Positions 1 to 4,606 of a DNA stretch of 5,916 nt are shown piece after piece; position 1 is the stretch's first letter; every line of letters starts with the position of its first letter. Position numbers and translations under genes: made by a program. The stretch is from Microtetraspora glauca (lineage in GTDB: Bacteria > Actinomycetota > Actinomycetes > Streptomycetales > Streptomycetaceae). A model generated the notes under the pieces. The model was not told where the DNA came from. It saw nothing but the letters and a program-made list of their open reading frames with translations, and ran no database searches. The stretch spans positions 1-5,916 of the forward strand of contig JOFO01000106.1 in assembly GCA_000721275.1 (NCBI GenBank), read 5' to 3'.

Positions 1-192
1 GAACGACGCCGTCTCCGAGGTGAACCGGTCACCCGTCAGCTGCATCCCGTCACCCGAGTCACCCGCGAACCGGATGATCACCCGATCGAGACGGCGGACT
101 TCCTTCTCCGTGCCGTGGCGGGCCTCCGCCGGGGCGCTGCGCTGCTCCCCGAGCAGGGCCTCGCCGGCCTCGCTACTGACCTGGCTGGTCAC
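1..192 (-). CDS. korA: 2-oxoacid:ferredoxin oxidoreductase subunit alpha (KorA), N-terminal part
   Basis: The gene runs off the left edge, so only the first 64 codons are present. The protein is one subunit of the cytoplasmic enzyme that oxidatively decarboxylates a 2-oxoacid (2-oxoglutarate in the Kor type) to its CoA ester and reduces ferredoxin. After a variable leader of about 32 residues, the sequence VRRLDRVIIRFAGDSGDGMQ (residues 32-51), followed by LTGDRFTSETASF, is the hallmark start of the gamma-like domain that is fused to the alpha domain in this family. The glycine-rich stretch at 43-54 is the family motif. The GTG at 192-190 was chosen because AGGGAGG lies at 207-201, 8 bases upstream. 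The substrate is inferred from resemblance to actinobacterial KorA; a pyruvate-type enzyme cannot be excluded from so short a piece. The thiamine-binding beta subunit (korB) would be expected just beyond the window. It is transcribed in the same direction as the response regulator upstream. Confidence 0.9.
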   Translation of the reverse strand, partial: MTSQVSSEAGEALLGEQRSAPAEARHGTEKEVRRLDRVIIRFAGDSGDGMQLTGDRFTSETASF

Positions 193-200
193 TTACTGGA

Positions 201-207
201 CCTCCCT
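201..207 (-). promoter_or_regulatory. Ribosome binding site of korA
   Basis: AGGGAGG on the minus strand, 8 bases before the GTG at 192-190. It decides the start: an in-frame upstream extension has no comparable site, and the conserved part of the protein begins only at residue 32. Confidence 0.75.
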
Positions 208-231
208 AGCGGCAAGCGGGACTCTTCGCCC

Positions 232-270
232 ACCCTACGACTGCGGGGTGTGCGGTCCCGGGGATTCTCA
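232..270 (-). promoter_or_regulatory. Possible korA promoter with operator-like element
   Basis: On the minus strand TAGGGT (237-232) fits the TAnnnT pattern of a -10 box and would start a leader of about 30 bases. No good -35 box lies 16-18 bases upstream. In that place the plus strand reads CGGTCCCGGGGATTCTCAC (254-272), which resembles the sequence around the kinase operator at 4074-4094 (CGGCCCCGGGGGATAACCCCA). This would fit an activator-dependent promoter, but the match is imperfect and the -10 box is a short motif that occurs often by chance. Confidence 0.25.
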
Positions 271-375
271 CATGGTGGGCCTCGGTCTGAGATGCCCTTA
301 CGTCCTGCGTTGTCCCGTTCTGCGCCTACCCGGATTGCTCCGGAACGCGCCATTCCGACTCGTTCTTCCGTCCTA

Positions 376-399
376 GGACCCCCGGCTCCCGGAGGGTCC
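376..399 (-). terminator. Hairpin downstream of the response regulator gene
   Basis: GGACCC (376-381) pairs with GGGTCC (394-399). After a bulged A at 393, CCGG (382-385) pairs with CCGG (389-392) around a CTC loop, giving ten base pairs in all. There is no T tract, as is common for Streptomyces terminators. It overlaps the palindrome GTCCTAGGAC at 370-379. It could equally be a structure in the korA leader if korA is transcribed from further upstream. Confidence 0.35.
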
Positions 400-402
400 A
401 CA

Positions 403-419
403 TCTGACAGGGTGTCAGA
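403..419. promoter_or_regulatory. Perfect inverted repeat TCTGACA-GGG-TGTCAGA, operator-like
   Basis: A 7-bp perfect inverted repeat with a 3-base spacer, giving 17 bp of dyad symmetry, in the spacer between the response regulator and korA. The size and symmetry are like sites for a dimeric repressor such as a TetR-family protein. On the minus strand TTGATC (426-421) just precedes it and could be a -35 box, so the repeat would sit in a promoter spacer, although no convincing -10 box follows. I do not recognise the cognate regulator. A hairpin role in RNA is the alternative. Confidence 0.5.
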
Positions 420-432
420 AGATCAAGGTTGC

Positions 433-450
433 GCGGCTCACCGGAGCCGC
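433..450 (-). terminator. Hairpin terminator of the response regulator gene
   Basis: GCGGCTC (433-439) and GAGCCGC (444-450) form a 7-bp stem with a 4-base loop, starting 10 bases after the stop codon at 463-461 in the direction of transcription. No T run follows, only CGCAACCTTGATC. The position right behind a stop codon favours a transcription terminator. Confidence 0.5.
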
Positions 451-460
451 CCCGGCGCGC

Positions 461-1162
461 TCACGACCTGAGGTACGTCAGCACCGCGAGCACCCGGCGG
501 TGGTCGCCCTCGCTCGGCGACAGGCCCAGCTTCAGGAAGATGTTCCCGATGTGCTTCTCGACCGCCCCGTCGCTCACCACCAGCTGCCGGGCGATCGCCG
601 AGTTCGTCCGGCCCTCCGCCATCAGACCCAGGACCTCCCGCTCGCGCGGCGTCAGGTGCGCCAGCACGTCCTGCTGCCGGCTCCGCCCGAGCAGCTGCTG
701 CACGACCTCCGGGTCCAGGGCCGTACCCCCCTGCGCCACCCGCACCACGGCCTCCGTGAACTCCCGGACCTCCGCGACCCGGTCCTTCAGCAGATAGCCC
801 ACCCCGCGCGTCGAACCGGCCAGCAGTTCGGTGGCGTACTGCTCCTCGACGTACTGCGACAGCACCAGCACCCCGAGCCGCGGATACTCGGCGCGCAGCC
901 GCACCGCCGCCCGTACCCCCTCGTCCGTGTGGGTCGGCGGCATCCGCACGTCCGCCACCACCACGTCCGGCAGCGCGCCCGCCTCCGCCAGCTCCGCCAC
1001 CGTCTTCACCAGCGCGTCGCCGTCCCCGACCCCCGCGACGACCTCGTGGCCCCGGTCCGTCAGCAGGCGGGTCAGTCCCTCGCGCAACAGCACCGAGTCC
1101 TCGGCGATCACCACACGCACCCGGTCCGCCACCTCAGCCACACCCACGCCCGCTGCCCCCAT
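461..1162 (-). CDS. NarL/LuxR-family two-component response regulator
   Basis: A 233-residue cytoplasmic DNA-binding regulator. The receiver domain spans about residues 14-130: the acidic pair E21-D22, the phosphoacceptor D71 in VVVADVRMPP, S102 in VLVLSQY, and K126 in YLLKD are all in place, so it should be phosphorylatable. The LuxR-type helix-turn-helix covers about 170-214, beginning LTPREREVLGLMAEG with the recognition helix in VSDGAVEKHIGNIF. The length is normal for the family. The start ATG (1162-1160) is chosen because the receiver domain begins soon after it and GAGGAG lies at 1180-1175. That spacing of 12 bases is rather long; a closer AGGG at 1168-1165 may help, or a GTG at 1147 could be used. 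An upstream in-frame ATG at 1210 has no ribosome binding site. It is the only regulator next to two kinases that read in the same direction, so it is their likely partner. Its target genes are inferred, not shown. Confidence 0.93.
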   Translation of the reverse strand: MGAAGVGVAEVADRVRVVIAEDSVLLREGLTRLLTDRGHEVVAGVGDGDALVKTVAELAEAGALPDVVVADVRMPPTHTDEGVRAAVRLRAEYPRLGVLVLSQYVEEQYATELLAGSTRGVGYLLKDRVAEVREFTEAVVRVAQGGTALDPEVVQQLLGRSRQQDVLAHLTPREREVLGLMAEGRTNSAIARQLVVSDGAVEKHIGNIFLKLGLSPSEGDHRRVLAVLTYLRS

Positions 1163-1179
1163 GTCCCTGCTCGGCTCCT

Positions 1180-1200
1180 CGCGACCCGGTCGGTGTCGCG
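1180..1200 (-). promoter_or_regulatory. Hairpin abutting the response regulator ribosome binding site
   Basis: CGCGAC (1180-1185) and GTCGCG (1195-1200) form a 6-bp stem with a 9-base loop. Its base is the first G of the GAGGAG motif, so folding could affect ribosome access. A competing fold CGACC-G-GGTCG exists in the same segment. The function is inferred only. Confidence 0.3.
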
Positions 1201-1231
1201 TGATCAGCATCGCAGGAATGGGCGTGCGAAG

Positions 1232-1256
1232 GGGGGCCGCCCGAAAGGCAGCCCCC
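1232..1256 (-). terminator. GC-rich hairpin between kinase 1 and response regulator
   Basis: GGGGGC (1232-1237) pairs with GCCCCC (1251-1256). After one mismatch (1238/1250), GCC (1239-1241) pairs with GGC (1247-1249) around a CGAAA loop. It lies about 70 bases before the regulator start. It may end leftover kinase transcripts or act as an attenuator or RNA-stability element for the regulator mRNA. The minus strand continues TTCGCACG, without a T run. Confidence 0.45.
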
Positions 1257-1314
1257 ACATTGCCGGAAACATGCCGGGACCGAACGGCCCCCGGCCCGCG
1301 GCGTCCCGCCGTAC

Positions 1315-1346
1315 GGCACCCCACCGGGGCGGCCCGGCGGGGTGCC
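1315..1346 (-). terminator. Strong hairpin terminator of kinase 1 gene
   Basis: GGCACCCC (1315-1322) and GGGGTGCC (1339-1346) form 8 perfect pairs. After a single mismatch (1323/1338) five more pairs follow (1324-1328 with 1333-1337) around a 4-base loop. The stem starts 7 bases after the kinase stop codon at 1356-1354. No T tract follows, as is common in Streptomyces. It makes a single kinase-regulator transcript less likely, or partly attenuated. The palindrome GCCGTACGGC (1308-1317) abuts it. Confidence 0.6.
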
Positions 1347-1353
1347 CCCGCTC

Positions 1354-2640
1354 TCACCCCCGCCAGGGCAGCTCCGCCGTCACCGTCGTCGGACCGCCCG
1401 CCGGCGAGTCCACCGCCAGCACGCCGTCCACCGACCGCAGCCGCTCCGCCAGCCCCGCCAGCCCCGCGCCGCGCGCCGGGTCCGCGCCGCCCCTGCCGTC
1501 GTCCCGGACCTGCAGCATCAGCCGGTCCTCCGACCGCCACACGTCCACCGACGCGCGCCGCGCCGCCGCGTGCCGCTCCACGTTCCGCAGCAGCTCCACG
1601 ACCGTGAAGTAGGCCAGGCCCTCGATCGCCGGCACCGGCCGCCCGGGCAGCTCCACCGTCACCGCCACCGGCACCGGGCAGCGTGCCGCCACCGCCGACA
1701 GCGCCGCGTCCAGACCCCGGTCGGTCAGCACCGCCGGATGGATGCCCCGCGCCAGGTCCCGCAGCTCCTTCAGCGCCAGCTTCACCTCGCCGTGCGCCTC
1801 GTCCACCAGCACCGCCGCCGCGCCCGGGTCCCGCGACAGCGTCTCCTTCGCCAGCCCCAGGTCCAGCGCCAGCGACGCCAGCCGCGCCTGCGGCCCGTCG
1901 TGCAGCTCCCGCTCGATCCGCCGCAGGTCCGCCGCCGCCGTGTCCACCACCACGCCCCGGTCCGACTCCAGCTCCGTCACCCGCTCCGCCAGCCGCCCCG
2001 GCCCCAGCAGCCCCGCCACCAGGACCCGGTCCACCGCCGCGAGACCCCGCACCACCGGCGGCCACGCCAGCACCACCAGCAGCCCGACCGCGCAGGTCAC
2101 GCCCACCTCGAACGGCGAGTCGACGTACAGGGCCCGCTGCTCGTCCCCGTAGATCTGGATCCCGTCCTGGCTCAGGTACGCCGGGAACACCCACCGCCAC
2201 AGCGGATACGTGAACAGGCCCCAGCCGACCGAGAAGACCGTCACCGACACGACGAACGAGAACACCGCCCACGGGAAGTGCACCAGCGCGTACAGCAGGT
2301 GCCGCCACGAGGCGCCGCTCCGCAGCATCGCCGCCATCCACGAGAACGGCCCGCCCGTCCGCCCGCGCACCGGCTCCGGCGCCGGCACGTCCGCCCCGAG
2401 CAGCCCCCGCACCCGGGCCCGCTCCACCGCCCCGAACCCCCGGCTCACCGCCAGCGCCGCCGCCAGCACCGGCACCCCGAGGAAGGTGATCAGCAGCCCG
2501 GCGCCCGCAGCCGTCAGCGACACCGCCAGCGAGAACGCCACCACGCTCAGCGGCAGCCCCACCAGCGTGAACAGGAAGGCCCGCCAGGTACGCCCCTGGA
2601 ACGGGGCCCGGAGGGCGGAGGGAACGAGCTGCGCGGCCAT
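1354..2640 (-). CDS. Membrane sensor histidine kinase (HisKA_3 type), paralogue 1
   Basis: A 428-residue kinase. The N-terminal 200 residues hold several hydrophobic stretches (about 22-45, 48-67, 112-146 and 179-198) and match the general pattern of the PF13796-type putative sensor of actinobacteria. About 34 residues with polar and aromatic content (151-178) lie between the last two and may be exposed outside. A short linker leads to the dimerisation and phosphoacceptor helix with RIERELHDGPQARL, where H247 is the phosphorylation site. The ATP-binding domain follows, with N353 in VVELLRNVERH, DDGRGG (380-385) and GAGLAGLAERL (391-401), ending LPWRG. All catalytic motifs look intact. ATG 2640-2638 is chosen because AAGGA lies 7 bases before it and the hydrophobic domain starts soon after; an in-frame extension would cross a repeat-rich stretch. 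The signal sensed is unknown. Likely substrate: the response regulator encoded downstream at 461-1162. Confidence 0.92.
   Translation of the reverse strand: MAAQLVPSALRAPFQGRTWRAFLFTLVGLPLSVVAFSLAVSLTAAGAGLLITFLGVPVLAAALAVSRGFGAVERARVRGLLGADVPAPEPVRGRTGGPFSWMAAMLRSGASWRHLLYALVHFPWAVFSFVVSVTVFSVGWGLFTYPLWRWVFPAYLSQDGIQIYGDEQRALYVDSPFEVGVTCAVGLLVVLAWPPVVRGLAAVDRVLVAGLLGPGRLAERVTELESDRGVVVDTAAADLRRIERELHDGPQARLASLALDLGLAKETLSRDPGAAAVLVDEAHGEVKLALKELRDLARGIHPAVLTDRGLDAALSAVAARCPVPVAVTVELPGRPVPAIEGLAYFTVVELLRNVERHAAARRASVDVWRSEDRLMLQVRDDGRGGADPARGAGLAGLAERLRSVDGVLAVDSPAGGPTTVTAELPWRG
1715..1769. repeat. 55-bp exact match to kinase 2 gene (copy at 3188-3242)
   Basis: This stretch is identical base for base to 3188-3242. 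It codes for the region around ELRDLARGIHPAVLTDRG in both kinases. Identity includes third codon positions, which points to a recent duplication or gene conversion as well as protein constraint. Confidence 0.85.
1907..1974. repeat. 68-bp exact match to kinase 2 gene (copy at 3380-3447)
   Basis: Identical to 3380-3447. It codes for the linker ESDRGVVVDTAAADLRRIER just before the phosphorylated histidine in both kinases. One mismatch bounds it at the left (1906/3379) and one at the right (1975/3448). Confidence 0.85.
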
Positions 2641-2656
2641 CAGGACGTCCTTCACC

Positions 2657-2678
2657 GAGGAGGAGAGAGAAAGAGAAA
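2657..2678 (-). other. 22-base pyrimidine tract in the kinase 1 leader
   Basis: The plus strand is all purine from 2657 to 2678, so the kinase 1 mRNA carries 22 consecutive pyrimidines just upstream of its ribosome binding site. It is striking in such GC-rich DNA. Possible roles are an unstructured leader that helps ribosome loading, or a Rho-type site. Neither is shown by the sequence. Confidence 0.5.
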
Positions 2679-2684
2679 CCGGGA

Positions 2685-2712
2685 ACCAGGAACCGGGGAC
2701 CAGGAACCGGGT
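2685..2712. repeat. Tandem 14-bp repeat upstream of kinase 1
   Basis: Two adjoining copies, ACCAGGAACCGGGG (2685-2698) and ACCAGGAACCGGGT (2699-2712), differ in the last base; a degenerate third unit (GAAACCGGGA) precedes them. The second copy runs into CCGGG-T-CCCGG (2707-2717), and GGAACC (2703-2708) could pair with GGTTCC (2730-2735). It lies in the 177-bp non-coding gap between the kinase genes. The function is unknown; slippage between copies could vary the gap length between strains. Confidence 0.7.
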
Positions 2713-2782
2713 CCCGGACACGACTCCAGGGTTCCGTCCGGCACCCCCGCCGCACCATGAGGCGGGTCGGCGTCTCCCGAGG

Positions 2783-2798
2783 GGGGATATCCCCACCC
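2783..2798. promoter_or_regulatory. Operator-like palindrome GGGGATATCCCC upstream of kinase 1
   Basis: GGGGATATCCCC (2783-2794) is a perfect 12-bp palindrome. Together with the following ACCC it matches 15 of 16 bases of the element at 4081-4096 upstream of kinase 2. It lies 142 bases before the kinase 1 start and 19 bases behind the kinase 2 stop. Sharing between paralogous genes suggests a regulator site kept after duplication. The response regulator encoded here is the simplest candidate binder; this is inference. Confidence 0.55.
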
Positions 2799-2817
2799 CG
2801 GGCCGGCGGGCGGACGC

Positions 2818-4020
2818 TCAGCCCCGCCGGTCCCGCCACGGCAGCTCGGCCGTCACCGTCGTCGGGCCGCCCTCCGGCGACTCCACGACCAGCAGGCCGT
2901 CCACCGCGCCCAGCCGCTCCGCCAGACCGGCCAGCCCCGTGCCGCCGCCCAGCCGGGCGCCGCCCACGCCGTCGTCCCGCACCTGGAGCAGCAGCCGGTC
3001 CTCCGCCCGCCACACCTCCACCGACGCCGACCGGGCCCGGGCGTGCTTGGACACGTTCTGCAGCAGCTCGGAGACCGTGAAGTACGCGATCCCCTCGATC
3101 GCCTCCGCCGGCCGCTCGTCCAGGTCGACGCTCACCGCCGCCGGCACCGTGCACCGCCCGGCCAGCGACGCCAGCGCCGCCCCCAGGCCCCGGTCGGTCA
3201 GCACCGCCGGATGGATGCCCCGCGCCAGGTCCCGCAGCTCCTGGAGGGCCAGCTTCACCTCGCCGTGCGCCTCCGCGACCATCGCCGCCGCCGCGTCCGG
3301 ATCCTCGTGCAGCTTCTCCTTCGCCAGGCCGAGACCCATCGCCAGCGCCACCAGGCGTGCCTGCGCGCCGTCGTGCAGGTCCCGCTCGATCCGCCGCAGG
3401 TCCGCCGCCGCCGTGTCCACCACCACGCCCCGGTCCGACTCCAGCTCGGCGATCCGCCGCTCCAGCTCGTCCGACGGCGACAGCAGCCCCCGCACCATGC
3501 CCCGGTCCGCCGCCGCCAGGCCCCGCGCGATGAACGGCAGCACCGGCCACAGCGCCACCAGCGACACCAGCGTCACCGAGAAGGTCAGCACCCCCCAGGG
3601 CAGCCGGATCAGCCCGTACAGCTGCGTCCGCCACGCCACCGGGTCCTTCAGCCGCGTCCACAGCCACGGCAGCGCCCCGCCGCCCCGCGGCAGCCGCGAC
3701 GGCTCGGCCACCTCCACGTCCAGCAGCCCGCGCGCCCGCGCCCGCTCCGACCGCCCGATCCCGCGCGCGCCCGCCAGGCCCGCCGCCAGCAGCGGCAGCC
3801 CGACCACGGTCACCGACAGGGCGACCCCGACCGCCACGGACGTGACGGCGTAGACGAAGCCCACGAGGGCGGCGGGCAGGTTCAGCAGCAGGAAGGAGAT
3901 CTCCTTCCAGGTCTCCTTCCCGTACGCGGTCCGCCGCCGCGCGGGCGGGTCCACGGCCGCGACGGCGGGGTCCACGGCCGCGGCGGCGGGGACGGGGGAG
4001 CTCGGGTGATCAGCGGTCAT
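2818..4020 (-). CDS. Membrane sensor histidine kinase (HisKA_3 type), paralogue 2
   Basis: A 400-residue kinase. Residues 1-30 are rich in Ala, Pro and Asp and probably cytoplasmic. Hydrophobic stretches at about 42-62, 64-85 and 134-165 form a PF13796-like sensor region with WKEISFLLLNLPAALVGFVY at its start. The phosphoacceptor motif RIERDLHDGAQARL contains H216. The ATP-binding domain shows N322 in SELLQNVSKH, DDGVGG (349-354) and GTGLAGLAERL (360-370), ending LPWRDRRG. From the linker onward it is about three quarters identical to kinase 1 by eye, but its sensor part is shorter, lacking most of the insert seen at 151-178 of kinase 1. ATG 4020-4018 is chosen because an in-frame extension to 4110 would run through the repeated promoter elements and read like non-coding sequence; the ribosome binding site (GGGGG) is weak. 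It diverges from nuoA across a 176-bp spacer, so both may share control. Confidence 0.92.
   Translation of the reverse strand: MTADHPSSPVPAAAAVDPAVAAVDPPARRRTAYGKETWKEISFLLLNLPAALVGFVYAVTSVAVGVALSVTVVGLPLLAAGLAGARGIGRSERARARGLLDVEVAEPSRLPRGGGALPWLWTRLKDPVAWRTQLYGLIRLPWGVLTFSVTLVSLVALWPVLPFIARGLAAADRGMVRGLLSPSDELERRIAELESDRGVVVDTAAADLRRIERDLHDGAQARLVALAMGLGLAKEKLHEDPDAAAAMVAEAHGEVKLALQELRDLARGIHPAVLTDRGLGAALASLAGRCTVPAAVSVDLDERPAEAIEGIAYFTVSELLQNVSKHARARSASVEVWRAEDRLLLQVRDDGVGGARLGGGTGLAGLAERLGAVDGLLVVESPEGGPTTVTAELPWRDRRG
3188..3242. repeat. 55-bp exact match to kinase 1 gene (copy at 1715-1769)
   Basis: Partner of the segment in kinase 1 and in the same orientation. Confidence 0.85.
3380..3447. 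repeat. 68-bp exact match to kinase 1 gene (copy at 1907-1974)
   Basis: Partner of the segment in kinase 1 and in the same orientation, coding for the linker before H216. Confidence 0.85.
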
Positions 4021-4080
4021 GCCCCCAGCCTGCCGCCCCCCGGTCCCTCCCGGCCATGGGGGAGGTGGGTGTCGGCCCCG

Positions 4081-4096
4081 GGGGATAACCCCACCC
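4081..4096. promoter_or_regulatory. Operator-like element GGGGATAACCCCACCC between kinase 2 and nuoA
   Basis: GGGGATAACCCC (4081-4092) is a palindrome with one central mismatch and, with ACCC, matches the kinase 1 element in 15 of 16 positions. It lies 60 bases before the kinase 2 start and about 80 to 65 bases before the inferred nuoA transcription start, so a bound protein could act on both. CCCCGGGG (4076-4083) overlaps its left edge. Confidence 0.6.
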
Positions 4097-4118
4097 GCGG
4101 CCCGGACCACCCCACCCG
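4088..4118. repeat. Direct repeat ACCCCACCCG with 21-bp period
   Basis: Two identical 10-mers, at 4088-4097 and 4109-4118, start exactly 21 bp apart, about two turns of the DNA helix, so they present the same face to a protein. The first copy is the right part of the palindromic element. The second ends 7 bases before the putative nuoA -35 box. This is typical of paired activator sites, but no binding protein is proven. Confidence 0.6.
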
Positions 4119-4125
4119 TGGCTGC

Positions 4126-4153
4126 TTACGCTCCTTTTAGCAGGGCCTAGACT
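4126..4153 (+). promoter_or_regulatory. Putative nuoA promoter
   Basis: TTACGC (4126-4131) and TAGACT (4148-4153), separated by 16 bases, resemble the vegetative -35 (TTGAC) and -10 (TAnnnT) boxes of Streptomyces. Transcription would start near 4160, giving a leader of about 37 bases. The -35 box is imperfect, which would suit activation from the repeats just upstream. Judged by eye only. Confidence 0.45.
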
Positions 4154-4182
4154 CGCGTGCGTGAAAACGGCGGCGAGGGACT

Positions 4183-4188
4183 GAGGGG
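4183..4188 (+). promoter_or_regulatory. Ribosome binding site of nuoA
   Basis: GAGGGG lies 8 bases before the GTG at 4197 and favours this start over an in-frame GTG at 4212. Confidence 0.7.
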
Positions 4189-4196
4189 CGGCGGAC

Positions 4197-4589
4197 GTGC
4201 GGGAACCGACCGTGATCGCGGCGGACTATTTCGATACGTACTCCGTCGTCGGCCTGCTCGCCGTCGTCGGCGTGCTCTTCGTGGCGGTCGCCTTCGGCGC
4301 CGGCCGGCTGCTCCGGCCCGTCGTGCCGACCCCCGAGAAACTGCTCACCTACGAGTGCGGCGTCGACCCCGTGGGGGAGGGCTGGGCCCACACCCAGGTC
4401 CGCTACTACGTCTACGCCTTCCTCTACGTGATCTTCGCGGTCGACTCGATCTTCCTCTTCCCCTGGGCGACGGTCTTCGCCGCGCCCGGCTACGGCGCCA
4501 CCACCCTCGTCGAGATGTTCGTCTTCCTCGGCTTCCTGGCCGTCGGCCTGCTGTACGCGTACAAGAAGGGCGTCCTGGCATGGACGTAA
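4197..4589 (+). CDS. nuoA: NADH-quinone oxidoreductase subunit A (complex I, NuoA-like)
   Basis: A 130-residue membrane subunit at the junction of the peripheral and membrane arms of complex I, near the quinone channel. Three membrane helices can be seen at about 16-38, 70-89 and 103-121. The family signature is intact: YECGVDP (52-58) in the first loop, then [16 protein letters not shown] (69-84) with its conserved Asp (D83) inside the membrane and the FLFPWA turn. The length is normal. The GTG start is supported by GAGGGG 8 bases upstream. It is the first gene of the plus-strand operon; its end overlaps the likely nuoB start by 10 bases, suggesting coupled translation. Streptomyces typically carry two nuo loci; the flanking korA and kinases suggest this is the second, partial one. 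That is inference from gene order. Confidence 0.93.
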   Translation: MREPTVIAADYFDTYSVVGLLAVVGVLFVAVAFGAGRLLRPVVPTPEKLLTYECGVDPVGEGWAHTQVRYYVYAFLYVIFAVDSIFLFPWATVFAAPGYGATTLVEMFVFLGFLAVGLLYAYKKGVLAWT

Positions 4590-4606
4590 CACCCGCATCC
4601 GAGGGG
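4563..4606 (+). promoter_or_regulatory. Two competing ribosome binding sites for nuoB
   Basis: AAGAAGGG (4563-4570) lies 9 bases before ATG 4580. GAGGGG (4601-4606) lies 6 bases before an in-frame GTG at 4613 and is the better match to the 16S tail. The ATG start overlaps nuoA; the GTG start would follow its stop by 23 bases. The two forms differ by 11 poorly conserved residues, so protein alignment does not settle it. Confidence 0.5.

Noticed and set aside
189..401. A 70-codon minus-strand frame from GTG 401-399 that ends in a GTGA overlap with the korA start.
   Set aside because: The overlap looks like translational coupling, but third-position G+C is only about half, rare codons such as CTA and AGG occur, and no protein family is recognisable. 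It spans the hairpins and promoter-like elements, so it reads as non-coding leader.
1342..2760. Long plus-strand frames opposite the kinase genes (for example 472 codons rich in Arg, Pro and His).
   Set aside because: The composition is that of antisense shadows, no domain is visible, and the opposite strand has complete motif-bearing kinases.
461..3667. One continuous 1068-codon minus-strand frame covering the response regulator and parts of both kinase genes.
   Set aside because: Only its last 233 codons are a real gene. The rest is a Gly/Ala/Arg-rich shadow frame through the kinases, a common artefact of high G+C; both kinases are intact in other frames.
4157..4579. N-terminal extension of nuoB in frame back to GTG 4157.
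   Set aside because: It would cover all of nuoA in another frame and encode an Arg-rich stretch unlike any NuoB; the conserved protein starts near 4640 and good starts exist at 4580 and 4613.
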